Source: Streptomyces toxytricini (lineage in GTDB: Bacteria > Actinomycetota > Actinomycetes > Streptomycetales > Streptomycetaceae). From it: a stretch of 64,000 bases of DNA. The position numbers and the translations under genes were made by a program. The DNA lies in NCBI RefSeq assembly GCF_014649915.1, contig NZ_BMTY01000028.1, forward strand, positions 1-64,000. The letters are read 5' to 3'. The notes below the pieces were generated by a model. The model was not told the origin of the DNA and did not search any database. It was given only the letters and a program-made list of their open reading frames with translations. Within the stretch, counting starts at the first letter, position 1. Each line of letters opens with the position of its first letter. Shown one piece after another: positions 9,224 through 17,603 of this stretch.

Positions 9224-9881
9224 GGCCGGCCCGGATGGCGTAGCGGGTGAGTTCGAGGCGGTCGCGCAGGCCGAGCTTCTGCAGGAGGTTCGCGCGGTGC
9301 CGTTCGACGGTCTTGGGGCTGATGACGAGGATGTCGCCGATCTCCTTCGACGTGTGCCCCTCCGCGACCAGCTTGAGGATTTCCTCCTCCCGCTCCGTGA
9401 TGGGCCGGTCGGGCGGCGTCCTGCCCTCGCGGAACCGGTCGAGCCAGGTGCGGATCAGCGCGGTCTCGGCACCGGGGTAGATGAACGGCTCGTCCCGCAG
9501 GGCGGCCCGGCAGGCCTGTACGAGGTCCCGGTCGGCGACGGACTTCAGGACGTACCCGCAGGCGCCGGCGCGCAGCGCTTCGAAGAAGTACTGCTCGCTG
9601 TCGTACATGGTCAGCATCAGGATGCGCAGTCCGGGGCGGAGCCGGGCGAGCTCCCGGGCCGCCTGGAGGCCGGTGCGGCGGGGCATCGCGATGTCGAGGA
9701 CGGCGAGGTCGAGCTCCGGATCGCGCCGGGCGAGGGCTACGGCCTCGGCCCCGTCGCCGGCCTCGGCGACGACCTGCAGGTCGGGTTCGGCGTCGAGGAT
9801 GAGCCGAACGCCGCTGCGGACGAGGGCGTGGTCGTCGGCGAGCAGGATCCGCGCGGCCTCGGCCGCGCCCGGCCCGCCCAT
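9210..9881 (-). CDS. NarL/FixJ-type two-component response regulator
   Basis: A 223-residue protein with a receiver domain (acidic pair at 16-17, phospho-acceptor Asp63 in VLDIAMP, and Lys in GYVLKSVADRD) and a LuxR-type helix-turn-helix at the C-terminus (ITEREEEILKLVAEGHTSKEI, then SPKTVERHRANLLQKL). It binds DNA as a dimer after phosphorylation by a histidine kinase. No kinase gene lies beside it, so it is an orphan regulator. Its ATG at 9881 overlaps the stop codon of a 33-codon upstream frame (TGATG), suggesting coupled translation; there is no strong independent ribosome site, since the upstream bases are GGGGGTGCCGCC. Confidence 0.92.
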   Translation of the reverse strand: MGGPGAAEAARILLADDHALVRSGVRLILDAEPDLQVVAEAGDGAEAVALARRDPELDLAVLDIAMPRRTGLQAARELARLRPGLRILMLTMYDSEQYFFEALRAGACGYVLKSVADRDLVQACRAALRDEPFIYPGAETALIRTWLDRFREGRTPPDRPITEREEEILKLVAEGHTSKEIGDILVISPKTVERHRANLLQKLGLRDRLELTRYAIRAGLIEP

Positions 9882-9982
9882 CAGGCGGCACCCCCGGTAC
9901 GGACGCCGGAACCCGGCACCGCGACCACGGCCGCGAGCCCCGAGGCGATCGCCCACGCCATCCGACGTCGGTACGGCACCAT
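9881..9982 (-). CDS. 33-residue putative membrane mini-protein coupled to the response regulator
   Basis: The ATG at 9982 has a good ribosome site (GGAAGG, seven bases upstream). The frame stops in TGATG shared with the response regulator start. The peptide has a charged head (MVPYRRRMAW) followed by a short hydrophobic run (AIASGLAAVVAV) and a Gly-rich tail, which could be a single short membrane segment. It may be a real small protein, a leader that controls translation of the regulator, or the relic of a sensor kinase. I cannot choose between these. Confidence 0.42.
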   Translation of the reverse strand: MVPYRRRMAWAIASGLAAVVAVPGSGVRTGGAA

Positions 9983-10160
9983 GTCCACGCCTTCCGGACG
10001 GCCTGACCTGCCACCCAGCCGCAGCCTACTCCCCCGCCGGGACACCCGCGCCGCGGCGCCCGGCCCCGTCCGTGATGACACCCGTGTTGCGGCCCCCGGG
10101 AAGATGGGACGATGGGCTCGCGCCGGCGTCCAGCACGGAACGAACACGAGGGGATGGGCC

Positions 10161-10646
10161 GTGCCTGCTCAGCGGACGAGTACGACACCACTGCCCGGGA
10201 TCGGAGTCCAGCACGACCTGACGACCGAGGAGCAGCAGCACGTGTCGGTGGTGGCCCACCGCAACGGCACCCGCACGCTGAGCGTGTACCGGGGCGACGA
10301 CCCGGACGACTGTGCCGCCTCGCTGCACCTGACGGCAGCCGAGGCCGCTGCCCTCGCCGACGCGCTGATGCCGTGTCACCACAGCCCCAACCTGCTGCAC
10401 ACCAACGACCTGGGCCTCGTCGCGGAACGCATCGAGCTGGCGGGCCGCTCGTACTGGAACGGCCGCCTGCTCGGCGAGACCCGTATGCGGACGGAGACGG
10501 GCGTCTCGGTGGTGGCCGTCCTCCGCCGCGCGGAAGCCCGCCCGTCCCCGCCCCCGGCGTTCCGCCTGGCCGGCGGCGACACCCTGATAGTGATCGGCAC
10601 CCGGGAGGGCGTCGAGGCCGCGGCAGAGCTCCTGGGCCGCAGGTAG
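10161..10646 (+). CDS. cation:proton antiporter regulatory subunit with TrkA-C domain (KhtT-like)
   Basis: A 161-residue cytoplasmic protein. The N-terminal part (PGIGVQHDLTTEEQQHVSVVAHRNG) and the C-terminal TrkA-C (RCK_C) domain (ETGVSVVAVLRRAEARPSPPPAF, then GGDTLIVIGTREGVEAAAELL) match the regulatory subunits that gate K+ or cation/H+ antiporters of the KhtTU type by binding nucleotides or cations. The GTG at 10161 has GAGGGG seven bases upstream. In related systems the membrane antiporter gene normally follows directly; here the next gene is on the other strand and unrelated, so the subunit appears to be an orphan. Confidence 0.8.
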   Translation: MPAQRTSTTPLPGIGVQHDLTTEEQQHVSVVAHRNGTRTLSVYRGDDPDDCAASLHLTAAEAAALADALMPCHHSPNLLHTNDLGLVAERIELAGRSYWNGRLLGETRMRTETGVSVVAVLRRAEARPSPPPAFRLAGGDTLIVIGTREGVEAAAELLGRR

Positions 10647-10720
10647 AAGCGCAGGCAGGCGGCTGCGCCAACCCCGCATCGGACAAGCGGGGTTCGCCTC
10701 GCCGGCGGGCCCTCGTCCCT

Positions 10721-11224
10721 CTACTGCACACCGTCCAGATCGTCCGCGTAGTACTCGATCGCCCGCCGGTAGGCCTGCACCCGTCGGTCGCTGCTCGTGG
10801 CCGTCAGCGTCTTCAGCAGCAGTCGCACTGCTTCCCGGCTTTCGCCCTGGTTGTACAGCGCCATGGCCAGGAAGGCCTGCAGTGCCGGGTCGTCGGGGAA
10901 CTCGGCAAGCCCGCGCCGCAGCGTCTGTGCTGCCACCCCGTAGGAGCCCAGAACCCGGTGGGTGCTCCCAAGCCCGAGAAGAGCCCCGCGACGGTCCTCG
11001 GGAGACAAGCCCTCGCCGGCCAGGGCCTGCTCGTAGAACGGGACGGCTTCGCGTTCCAGACCGAGAACGTCGTGTGCCCAGGCGGTCTGGTAGGCGATCT
11101 CGGCATCCTCCGGATACCGGTCGACCAGCTCCAACAGTCGTTCCCGGGCCTGCTCGGCTTGCCCCTGTTCCCGCAGTCGTACCGCTCGCGCCAGCGCCGC
11201 GTCCCTCTCGCGATCGTTGCCCAT
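10721..11224 (-). CDS. tetratricopeptide-repeat protein (TPR group 5-like)
   Basis: A 167-residue helical protein with TPR-like pairs: RAVRLREQGQAEQARERLLEL, then AYQTAWAHDVLGLEREAVPFY, then ALLGLGSTHRVLGSYGVAAQTL, then QAFLAMALYNQGESREAVRLL. Such repeats mediate protein-protein contacts, and no enzymatic motif is present. The ATG at 11224 was chosen because the repeats begin soon after; the frame is open further upstream but with Gly/Cys-rich, non-conserved-looking sequence. It converges with the antiporter regulatory subunit gene. Confidence 0.75.
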   Translation of the reverse strand: MGNDRERDAALARAVRLREQGQAEQARERLLELVDRYPEDAEIAYQTAWAHDVLGLEREAVPFYEQALAGEGLSPEDRRGALLGLGSTHRVLGSYGVAAQTLRRGLAEFPDDPALQAFLAMALYNQGESREAVRLLLKTLTATSSDRRVQAYRRAIEYYADDLDGVQ

Positions 11225-11465
11225 GCCGCCCACGGTGTCACACCGGACCCAGCCGCACCCACCCCCTCGGTCGCCGGTCCCGGCCTGCGGTCGAATCCTC
11301 CACATCCGCGTCCGTCGACCATGGCGGCTCGGCCCCGATTGATGGCGGGTGAGGCTCCGTCCGGGCGGGGTAGCTGATCCGGGGCCTTGCGACGACCGGC
11401 CCGGGGCGTGGTGATGTGCGGTGCCTGGCCGGGATATTCACTGGTCGCCGCTTGCTGGTGGTGGT

Positions 11466-11471
11466 CATACT
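11466..11471 (+). promoter_or_regulatory. -10 box of a leaderless promoter
   Basis: CATACT lies exactly six bases before the ATG at 11478, so transcription should start at or next to the start codon. No ribosome site is present. Confidence 0.5.
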
Positions 11472-11477
11472 GCCGCG

Positions 11478-12008
11478 ATGGATCCAGTGACTCTCGAGAC
11501 CGACCGTCTGGTGCTGCGGGCCTTCACGCCTGCCGACGTGGATGCGGTGTACGGGGCTTGCCAGGACGAGGACATCCAGTTCTACACCCCGGTGCCGGTG
11601 CCGTACCGGCGTGCGGACGCCGAGAAGCTCGTCGGTGAGGAGCTGCCCGCCCAGTGGGCCGAGGACAGGGACTACACCCTCGGCGCGTTCCGCAAGGACA
11701 CTGGCGCCCTGGTCGGCTCGTACTGCCTGACCCTCGTCAGCCGCGGCGTCTGGGAGCTCGGTTTCTGGGCGGTCAAGGAGCAGCGCGGACGCGGGTACTC
11801 GGTGGAGGCAGCCCGGACCCTGTGCGACTGGGGCTGGGCCACGCTCGACGTGCACCGCATCGAGTGGTGGGCCATGGTCGGGAACACCGGCTCGCGTGCC
11901 GTCGCCGAGAGGCTCGGCTTCACAGTCGAAGGGACTCTGCGCAATCGGAGCATCGCCAACGATGGAAAGCCGCACGACTGGTGGGTGGGCGGACTGCTGA
12001 GGCCCTGA
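11478..12008 (+). CDS. GNAT acetyltransferase, RimJ/RimL type
   Basis: A 176-residue GNAT protein. It starts with ETDRLVLRAFTPADVDAVY, has the acetyl-CoA loop motif as KEQRGRGYSVEAARTLCDWGW (about residues 97-117) and ends with NTGSRAVAERLGFTVEGTLRN, typical of RimJ/RimL-like N-acetyltransferases that modify N-terminal or side-chain amines of proteins or small molecules. The ATG at 11478 follows a -10-like CATACT by six bases. The substrate is unknown. Confidence 0.85.
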   Translation: MDPVTLETDRLVLRAFTPADVDAVYGACQDEDIQFYTPVPVPYRRADAEKLVGEELPAQWAEDRDYTLGAFRKDTGALVGSYCLTLVSRGVWELGFWAVKEQRGRGYSVEAARTLCDWGWATLDVHRIEWWAMVGNTGSRAVAERLGFTVEGTLRNRSIANDGKPHDWWVGGLLRP

Positions 12009-12203
12009 GGCTCGGGCCGGTACCTCGGCCCCGCAGAAGAGCCACGCGTCCGATCCGTGGCTCGCCCGGTGCGAGTCGCAGCTTCGTGAGCGGCGTCGTG
12101 CTGAGCAACTGCGGGAGGCCGGTGCCGGCCCAAAGCACGACCTGGCCCTCCTCACCAGCGGCAGACAGCCCCATGCCCGGGGAACACGGCCCACCGGACA
12201 GGC

Positions 12204-12590
12204 CTAGATCGGTCCCTGGAGGTAGACCCTGGTGTGGGACACCCGTGCGGCCCTTGCGGTGAAGGCCATCGAGCGGGTGCTGCTGTGGATCGCGACCCGG
12301 ATGAGGTCGCCGTGCGTGATCCGGACCGAGCGTTCCGCCTCTGCCAGGATGCCGTGCACCCGGAGGTCGGCCACGCCGCTGAACTCCAGCCAGAAGCACA
12401 GGGTGTTGTACGCCTTCGCCGTCCATTCCGGCTTCGGGTGTTGTGGGAGTTGCTGCGTTTCGAAGCCGAGCGTCACCGACGTGTCGCGTTCGTCGACGTG
12501 CACGTGGAAGCTGTGGCAGGTGTTCAGGTCCGGCACGGGATGTGTGCCGTACAGGGCTTGCAGCTCGGGCCAGGTGAGCGGTTCGGACAT
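12204..12590 (-). CDS. Imm50-like immunity family protein
   Basis: A 128-residue protein resembling Immunity protein 50: SFHVHVDERDTSVTLGFETQQLP, then WTAKAYNTLCFWLEFSGVADLRVHG. The family protects cells against polymorphic or contact-dependent toxins. Its ATG at 12590 lies one base after the stop codon of the upstream, related Imm50-like gene (TGACATG), so the two are translationally coupled. No toxin gene is seen nearby. The opening LTWPELQALYG parallels the upstream copy (MRWTDLVVNEDLRARYG), which suggests an old tandem duplication. Confidence 0.65.
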   Translation of the reverse strand: MSEPLTWPELQALYGTHPVPDLNTCHSFHVHVDERDTSVTLGFETQQLPQHPKPEWTAKAYNTLCFWLEFSGVADLRVHGILAEAERSVRITHGDLIRVAIHSSTRSMAFTARAARVSHTRVYLQGPI

Positions 12591-12591
12591 G

Positions 12592-13074
12592 TCACACCCG
12601 TCCGTGGAAGGTGGTGTTGTGGGGCGGCGGGATCGTCGGGTGGAGCTTGTGCTCCAAGGGGCGGGAGAAGTGGTGGCGGCCGCTGTCGCCGCCGTCCGCG
12701 TCCCGCGTGAACACGCTGAACCCGCCGACTGTGAGTGAGGCGTTCGACGTGTAGGAAGCGATGGCGCCGGGGGCCGTCACTTCCACCGCCAGCCGGTGCT
12801 CCGGCAGTGCTGTGAGGGCGATGTCCGCCGTCAGGGGTGGCCGCCAGCCCTCCAGTACGAAGTCGCGGACCATGAAGAACTGCAGCCGGCACTGCATGGT
12901 GTCGCCCGGGCCGGCCTCCCGGCGTTCGGGGAGGGCGGACAGGTCGAACCGCAGGGTGACGGTCGCGCCCCAGCCGTCCAGGTGCACCGCACGCAAGCGG
13001 ACACCGGTCAGGTCCGGCAGCTCGCCGTAGCGTGCCCGGAGGTCCTCGTTCACGACGAGATCAGTCCACCTCAT
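12592..13074 (-). CDS. Imm50-like immunity family protein, second copy
   Basis: A 160-residue protein with the same order of features as its downstream neighbour: a trailing-strand pattern LRAVHLDGWGATVTLRFDLSALP, then DTMQCRLQFFMVRDFVLEGW, then IALTALPEHRLAVEVTAPG. I assign it to the Imm50-like group with moderate certainty. The ATG at 13074 is placed six bases after a CAGACT box (leaderless type); an in-frame GTG eleven codons upstream is the alternative. It heads a two-gene unit with the downstream paralogue and is divergent from another possible immunity gene at 13187. Confidence 0.62.
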   Translation of the reverse strand: MRWTDLVVNEDLRARYGELPDLTGVRLRAVHLDGWGATVTLRFDLSALPERREAGPGDTMQCRLQFFMVRDFVLEGWRPPLTADIALTALPEHRLAVEVTAPGAIASYTSNASLTVGGFSVFTRDADGGDSGRHHFSRPLEHKLHPTIPPPHNTTFHGRV

Positions 13075-13080
13075 GGACGT

Positions 13081-13086
13081 AGTCTG
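13081..13086 (-). promoter_or_regulatory. -10 box of a leaderless promoter for the Imm50-like pair
   Basis: Read on the minus strand, CAGACT is followed by six bases and then the ATG at 13074. No ribosome site is visible for that start. Confidence 0.45.
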
Positions 13087-13186
13087 CCTGCCGCCGGTGT
13101 TGTGCACGTCCGCCGGGGTGCGATGTCGGCGGGGGGTGCGATGCTGCGCCGGTCCGATGTCGCGCGTCGTGTGGGTGAGGAAGTCG

Positions 13187-13918
13187 ATGTCCGAGAAGCA
13201 GAGTGCGGCGGCCGCTGGGGCCGCGCCCGTGTTTGCCGTTGCCTGGTGCGGGACCGATCTGGGGGCGTACCGGGCGTGCGAGGGGACCTACGAGTGCTAC
13301 CCGTACGAGAGCCTGCCCCCGCTGGATCCCGCCCTGTACACCGGGGAGTTCGAGTGGCTCGGCGGGGTCGGGGTGGACGAGCCCGGGCGCGCCGCTCGGG
13401 TCGCGGGGATCGGGGAGCTGCTGGCCGCGGAGGGCCTGGCCCTGCCGCGGGACTTCGCCGCGTTCCACTCCGGCACGCGGCTGCACCGGGCGCTCGACGA
13501 GGTGTCCGTGACGGCCTGCCGGACGGATCTGTCCGCACCGCTGCCCAGTCCCGTCGAGCCCGGTGCGTTCCTCGTGCGGTTCCTGCGCGACCAGCAGGAC
13601 TGCGTCATCTGGTACCTGTACCTGCGCCCGGGCGGGGAGGCGTTCGTCGTGTGCTCGCACCTGGAGTACGAGTACGTGTACGACGCGCACCGGGCCGGGC
13701 GGCCCACTGGCACGGACCTCGCGGACCCGGAGGAGCAGCGGGCGGCCCTCGTCCGGTGCGCGGAGTCCTTCGAGGCGTTCGCCCACCGGTTCTGGATCGA
13801 GAACGTCCTCTGGGACGTCGCCAACGGGGGCCGAAGCGGCGACGCGGCCGCCCCGGCGTTGCAGGAGTACGCGAGGCATTACGAGGCGGCCGCTTCCGGC
13901 GCCGGCGGCGGCGTGTGA
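13187..13918 (+). CDS. unrecognised protein, possibly SMI1/KNR4 (SUKH)-like
   Basis: A 243-residue soluble acidic protein. The stretch LPRDFAAFHSGTRLHRALD, then QDCVIWYLYLRPGGEAFVVCSHLEYEY, then FEAFAHRFWIENVLWDVANGG has the rhythm of SMI1/KNR4 (SUKH) domains: a segment that ends an acidic N-lobe, then paired strands that report on a display or position. I cannot confirm the family by eye. The ATG at 13187 has GAGGAAG four to five bases upstream. It is divergent from the two Imm50-like genes, which is why an immunity or recognition role is plausible; that is contextual inference. Confidence 0.6.
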   Translation: MSEKQSAAAAGAAPVFAVAWCGTDLGAYRACEGTYECYPYESLPPLDPALYTGEFEWLGGVGVDEPGRAARVAGIGELLAAEGLALPRDFAAFHSGTRLHRALDEVSVTACRTDLSAPLPSPVEPGAFLVRFLRDQQDCVIWYLYLRPGGEAFVVCSHLEYEYVYDAHRAGRPTGTDLADPEEQRAALVRCAESFEAFAHRFWIENVLWDVANGGRSGDAAAPALQEYARHYEAAASGAGGGV

Positions 13919-13945
13919 GCGGCCGCGCCGGTGGCGCCGCCCGCG

Positions 13946-15787
13946 TCAGCGGTCGGTGTGTTCCTCGCGGTCGAGTTCCTCGTCGAGGGCGAGGGCGGCC
14001 GTGATGAGGGCCAGGTGTGTGAACGCCTGCGGGAAGTTGCCGAGTTGTTCGCCCGTCGGGCCGATCTCCTCCGCGAAGAGGCCGACGTGGTTGGCGTACG
14101 TCAGCATCTTGTCGAAGGCGTAGCGCGCCATGTCGAGCCGGCCCGCCCGTGCCAGGGCGCTCACCCAGAGGAAGGTGCACAGCGAGAAGGTGCCCTCGGC
14201 GCCGCGCAGCCCGTCGGGTGCCTCGCGCGGGTCGTAGCGGTGGACCAGGCTGTCGGAGACCAGGTCGGCCTCGATGGCGTCCAGTGTCGACAGCCAGCGG
14301 CGCTCCTTCGGGGAGACGAAGCCGACGGTCGGCATGAGCAGCAGCGAGGCGTCGAGCACGTCGCCGTCGAAGTGCTGGACGAACGCCCCGCGGCGCGGGC
14401 TGTAGCCGCGGTCGATGATCTGCTGGAAGACGGCGTCCCGGGCGGCGGTCCAGGCGGCGGTGTCCGCGGGCCGGGCCAGTTCCGTGGCGAGCCGGATGCC
14501 GCGGTCGAAGGCCGTCCAGCACATCAGCCGGCTGTAGGTGAAGTCGCGGCGGCCGCCGCGGGTCTCCCAGATGCCTTCGTCGGGCCGGTCCCAGTGGCCG
14601 GTCAGCCAGTCCAGGAGCTCCCGCAGGTGCACCCAGCCGTCGTACCCGGCGAGCTGGGTGAGGTCGCGGGCCTGGCTGAGGGCGAAGACGGCCTCGCCGT
14701 AGATGTCGAGCTGGAGCTGCTCGGCCGCGCCGTTGCCGATGCGTACCGGGGCGGAGCCGCGGTAGCCCTCCAGGTGGTCGAGGACCTCCTCGTCGAGGCG
14801 GGGGTCGCCGTCGACCCGGTACATGATCTGCAGCGGTTCGCCGGTGACGGTCCGGCCGGACTGTACGCGTGCGCCGAGCCAGCGGCGGAAGGCGTCGGCC
14901 TCCTCGTCGAGCCCGAGGTCGACCAGGGCCTTGACGGACAAGGAGGCGTCGCGGACCCACGTGTAGCGGTAGTCCCAGTTGCGTTCGCCGCCGATCTGCT
15001 CGGGCAGGCCGGCCGTCACCGCGGCGACGGGCGCGCCGGTCGGGGCGTACGTCATGAGCTTGAGGGTGATCGCCGACCGGTTGACCATCTGCTGCCAGCG
15101 GCCCCGGTAGCGGCTGCGGCGCAGCCAGCGGTGCCAGTAGCCGTACGTGGAGCGGAACGCGCGGCGGATGTCGGCCTCGGTCGGCGGGTCGGGCGGCTCG
15201 GCCGCCGGGTCGTGGCAGACGGTCAGGACGGCCGCGGCCATGTCGTCCTGCCCCAGCTCCGCCCCGCCCCGTACGCCCGCCGGCCCGTCCCCGGCGAGGC
15301 GTACGGGTCCGGCGGTCTGCAGGAAGACTGCCTCCTGCGGGCCGGTGAAGCGGACCGTGCCGGGGACGGGGAAGTCCGTCGTGTGCGCGGCGCGCCCGTA
15401 GTCGAAGGCCGGCCGGCAGTCGATCCGGAAGCGGACCCTTCCACGGGTGACGCGCAGGATGCGGATGATGCGGTGCCGGTCGGGCGGCGCCTCGGCCTCG
15501 CCGAGGGGCATGAAGTCGACGACCTCGCCGACGCCCTCCTCCGTCATGAAACGGGTGACCAGCACGGCGGTGTCCGCGAGGTAGAGCTGGCGGACGACGG
15601 CGCCGGGCGCGTCGGCGGTGACGGCGAAGTGGCCGCCGCGGTCGTGGTCCAGGAGGGAGGCGAACAGGCTGGGCGAGTCGAATCGCGGGGCGCAGTACCA
15701 GTCGAGCACGCCTTCGGAGGAGACCAGCGCGGCCGTCCGGAGGTCCCCGATGAGCCCGTGGTCGCCGATCGGCGGATATCGACGCAT
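13946..15787 (-). CDS. glycoside hydrolase family 15 protein (trehalase/glucoamylase type)
   Basis: A 613-residue cytoplasmic enzyme. The N-terminal beta-sandwich starts MRRYPPIGDHGLIGDLRTAALV. The catalytic (alpha/alpha)6 barrel from about residue 250 includes GERNWDYRYTWVRDASLSV, the GH15 active-site signature, and near the end AEGTFSLCTFLWVSALARAG with the second acidic residue. Actinobacterial members of this exact layout hydrolyse trehalose or maltooligosaccharides; trehalase is my preferred call. No signal peptide is present. The ATG at 15787 has AAGGGA six bases upstream. It converges with the gene at 13187 across 27 bp and appears monocistronic. Confidence 0.9.
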   Translation of the reverse strand: MRRYPPIGDHGLIGDLRTAALVSSEGVLDWYCAPRFDSPSLFASLLDHDRGGHFAVTADAPGAVVRQLYLADTAVLVTRFMTEEGVGEVVDFMPLGEAEAPPDRHRIIRILRVTRGRVRFRIDCRPAFDYGRAAHTTDFPVPGTVRFTGPQEAVFLQTAGPVRLAGDGPAGVRGGAELGQDDMAAAVLTVCHDPAAEPPDPPTEADIRRAFRSTYGYWHRWLRRSRYRGRWQQMVNRSAITLKLMTYAPTGAPVAAVTAGLPEQIGGERNWDYRYTWVRDASLSVKALVDLGLDEEADAFRRWLGARVQSGRTVTGEPLQIMYRVDGDPRLDEEVLDHLEGYRGSAPVRIGNGAAEQLQLDIYGEAVFALSQARDLTQLAGYDGWVHLRELLDWLTGHWDRPDEGIWETRGGRRDFTYSRLMCWTAFDRGIRLATELARPADTAAWTAARDAVFQQIIDRGYSPRRGAFVQHFDGDVLDASLLLMPTVGFVSPKERRWLSTLDAIEADLVSDSLVHRYDPREAPDGLRGAEGTFSLCTFLWVSALARAGRLDMARYAFDKMLTYANHVGLFAEEIGPTGEQLGNFPQAFTHLALITAALALDEELDREEHTDR

Positions 15788-15946
15788 GCGAGTCCCTTCG
15801 CGGCTGCCGGCGGCCCGCCCCTGCCCCTCACGCTACGGCCGCGGCCGGGGCCCGGCACCGCGGCCCGCGTCCCCGCTCGGGCGCCTTCGGCCGTACGGGT
15901 GGTGCCGGGTGGTGCGGGTGGTGCCGCGTGGTCCCGGCGGGGGCCT

Positions 15947-16894
15947 CTATGCGCCCGCCTCCGGGAACGCCGCGCAGAGCCGGGCCAGGAGGGCCCGGGC
16001 CGCCGGGGTGGCGGGGCCGTTCGCCGGCCAGGCGACGGCGACCCGGCCCCGGAGGGCCGGCCGGGTCAGGCGCAGCATCCGCAGCCCCGCCACAGCGCCC
16101 GTCTCCGTCCCCGGGCCCGCCGGCCCTGCCCCCGCCCCCGGCTCCGGGACGACGGCCACGCCCAGGCCGCCGGCGGCGAGCCGGGCGACCTGGGCGGGCG
16201 CGGAGGCTTCGAAGGCGATGCGCGGCCGGAAGCCGGCGGCGGCGCAGGCGTGTTCCAGGGCGGCGCGGATGCCCGTCCCCCGGGGCAGGCTGACGAGCGG
16301 GAGCCCCTCCAGGTCCGCCAGCGGCAGCTCGGTGCGGCCGGGCGGCTCCAGCAGCGGGTGCCCGTCGGGCACTGCCGCGCAGAGCGGCACGTCGACGATG
16401 GTCCGCAGGCCGACGCCCGTCGGCGGGGCGCCGGGCGCGCTGGTGCCGACCACCGCGAGGTCGAGTCCGCCCCCGCCGCGCAGTGCGGCGAGCATCCGCT
16501 CCGAGGTGTCCTCGGTCATCGCGATCTCCACGTGCGGGTGCGCGGCGTGGAAGCCGGCCAGTACGGGTGCGATGTCGAAGCCCTCGCCGATCGCCCCGGA
16601 GACGACTCCGACGACGACGCGGCCGCGCAGCAGGCCCGCGAACTCGTCGGCGGTCCGCCGGACCCCTTCGACGGCGGCGAGGGCCGCCCGCGCGAAGGGC
16701 AGGACGGCCTCGCCGACGGCCGTCGGGGTCGCCCTCCCGCCGGAGCGGTCCAGCAGCTGCTGCCCCAACTCCCTTTCCAGCTGCCGAATCTGGGCGCTGA
16801 TTCCGGGCTGTGCGACGTGGAGCCGGGTGGCGGCCCGGGTGAAGCCGCCCTCCTCGACGACGGCGGCGAAGTACTTCAGCTGGCGGAGCTCCAT
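15947..16894 (-). CDS. LysR-family transcriptional regulator
   Basis: A 315-residue protein with the N-terminal winged helix-turn-helix MELRQLKYFAAVVEEGGFTR, then HVAQPGISAQIRQLERELGQQ, and a periplasmic-binding-like effector domain from about residue 90 (VVVGVVSGAIGEG onward). LysR regulators sense small ligands and usually control a divergent neighbour. The divergent gene here, 71 bp away, is the mycothiol-dependent-family protein, so that is the likely target. A T-N11-A site was looked for but not convincingly found in the short spacer. Confidence 0.93.
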   Translation of the reverse strand: MELRQLKYFAAVVEEGGFTRAATRLHVAQPGISAQIRQLERELGQQLLDRSGGRATPTAVGEAVLPFARAALAAVEGVRRTADEFAGLLRGRVVVGVVSGAIGEGFDIAPVLAGFHAAHPHVEIAMTEDTSERMLAALRGGGGLDLAVVGTSAPGAPPTGVGLRTIVDVPLCAAVPDGHPLLEPPGRTELPLADLEGLPLVSLPRGTGIRAALEHACAAAGFRPRIAFEASAPAQVARLAAGGLGVAVVPEPGAGAGPAGPGTETGAVAGLRMLRLTRPALRGRVAVAWPANGPATPAARALLARLCAAFPEAGA

Positions 16895-16965
16895 AAGCGG
16901 TGATGCTAGCCGCGAGAAGTCCTCGGTCTTGGACTTCGGGGCGCGGACCCGGAACCCTGGTGATC

Positions 16966-17559
16966 ATGGACGTGCGTAACGAAATAGCCGCCGAGCGGCG
17001 CGAGTTGGCCGATGTGCTCGACGGGCTTGCCGAGTGGGCGTGGGACGCGCCGAGCCTGTGCGCGGGGTGGCGGGTGCGGGAGGTCGCCGCGCACATGAGC
17101 CTCGGCTTCCGGTACTCGTTCGGCCGGACGGTGCGGGAGCTCGCCCGGTCCGGCGGCAGCCTGCACCGGATGACGGACCGGCTCGCCCGCCGTGACGCGG
17201 CGGCCCTCGCCCCGCCGGAACTGGCCGCCGCGCTGCGGGACAACGCCGAGCACCCCTGGAAGCCGCCCGTCGGCGGGGAGGCGGCCGCCCTGGCGCACGA
17301 TGTCGTCCACGGGCTGGACATCACGTCCGCCCTCGGGCTCGGGCGCCGCGTCCCGCCGCAGCGGCTGCGGATCGTGCTCGGCACGGTCGCCCCGCGCACC
17401 CTGCGGTTCTTCGGCGCGGACCTGGCCGGGCGGGGCCTGCGGGCCACCGACCTCGACTGGTCGTACGGCGGCGGGGCCCCGGTGGTGGAGCGGCCCGCGC
17501 AGGAGCTGCTGCTGCTCGCGTACGGCCGTCGGCTCCCCGGGCGGCCGGGGCCCGGGTGA
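16966..17559 (+). CDS. maleylpyruvate isomerase/mycothiol-dependent (DinB-like) family protein
   Basis: A 197-residue protein of the actinobacterial MDMPI-N/DinB-like group. It has VLDGLAEWAWDAPSLCAGWRVREVAAHMSLG at the N-terminus, where the His of AAHM is the first metal ligand, and AALAHDVVHGLDITSALGL further on with the HDxxHxxD triad. The fold is a four-helix bundle that binds Zn or Ni and often uses mycothiol to act on reactive compounds. The substrate is unknown. The ATG at 16966 was chosen as the first methionine before the conserved RRELADVL segment; the frame is open a little upstream. It is divergent from the LysR regulator. Confidence 0.82.
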   Translation: MDVRNEIAAERRELADVLDGLAEWAWDAPSLCAGWRVREVAAHMSLGFRYSFGRTVRELARSGGSLHRMTDRLARRDAAALAPPELAAALRDNAEHPWKPPVGGEAAALAHDVVHGLDITSALGLGRRVPPQRLRIVLGTVAPRTLRFFGADLAGRGLRATDLDWSYGGGAPVVERPAQELLLLAYGRRLPGRPGPG

Positions 17560-17591
17560 CCCCGCGGCGCGGCGGTGCCGGTGCCGCCGGT

Positions 17592-17597
17592 TAGCCT
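17592..17597 (+). promoter_or_regulatory. -10 box of a leaderless promoter
   Basis: TAGCCT is followed by six bases and the GTG at 17604. Spacing and sequence match leaderless actinobacterial promoters, and there is no ribosome site. Confidence 0.6.
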
Positions 17598-17603
17598 GCG
17601 CCG

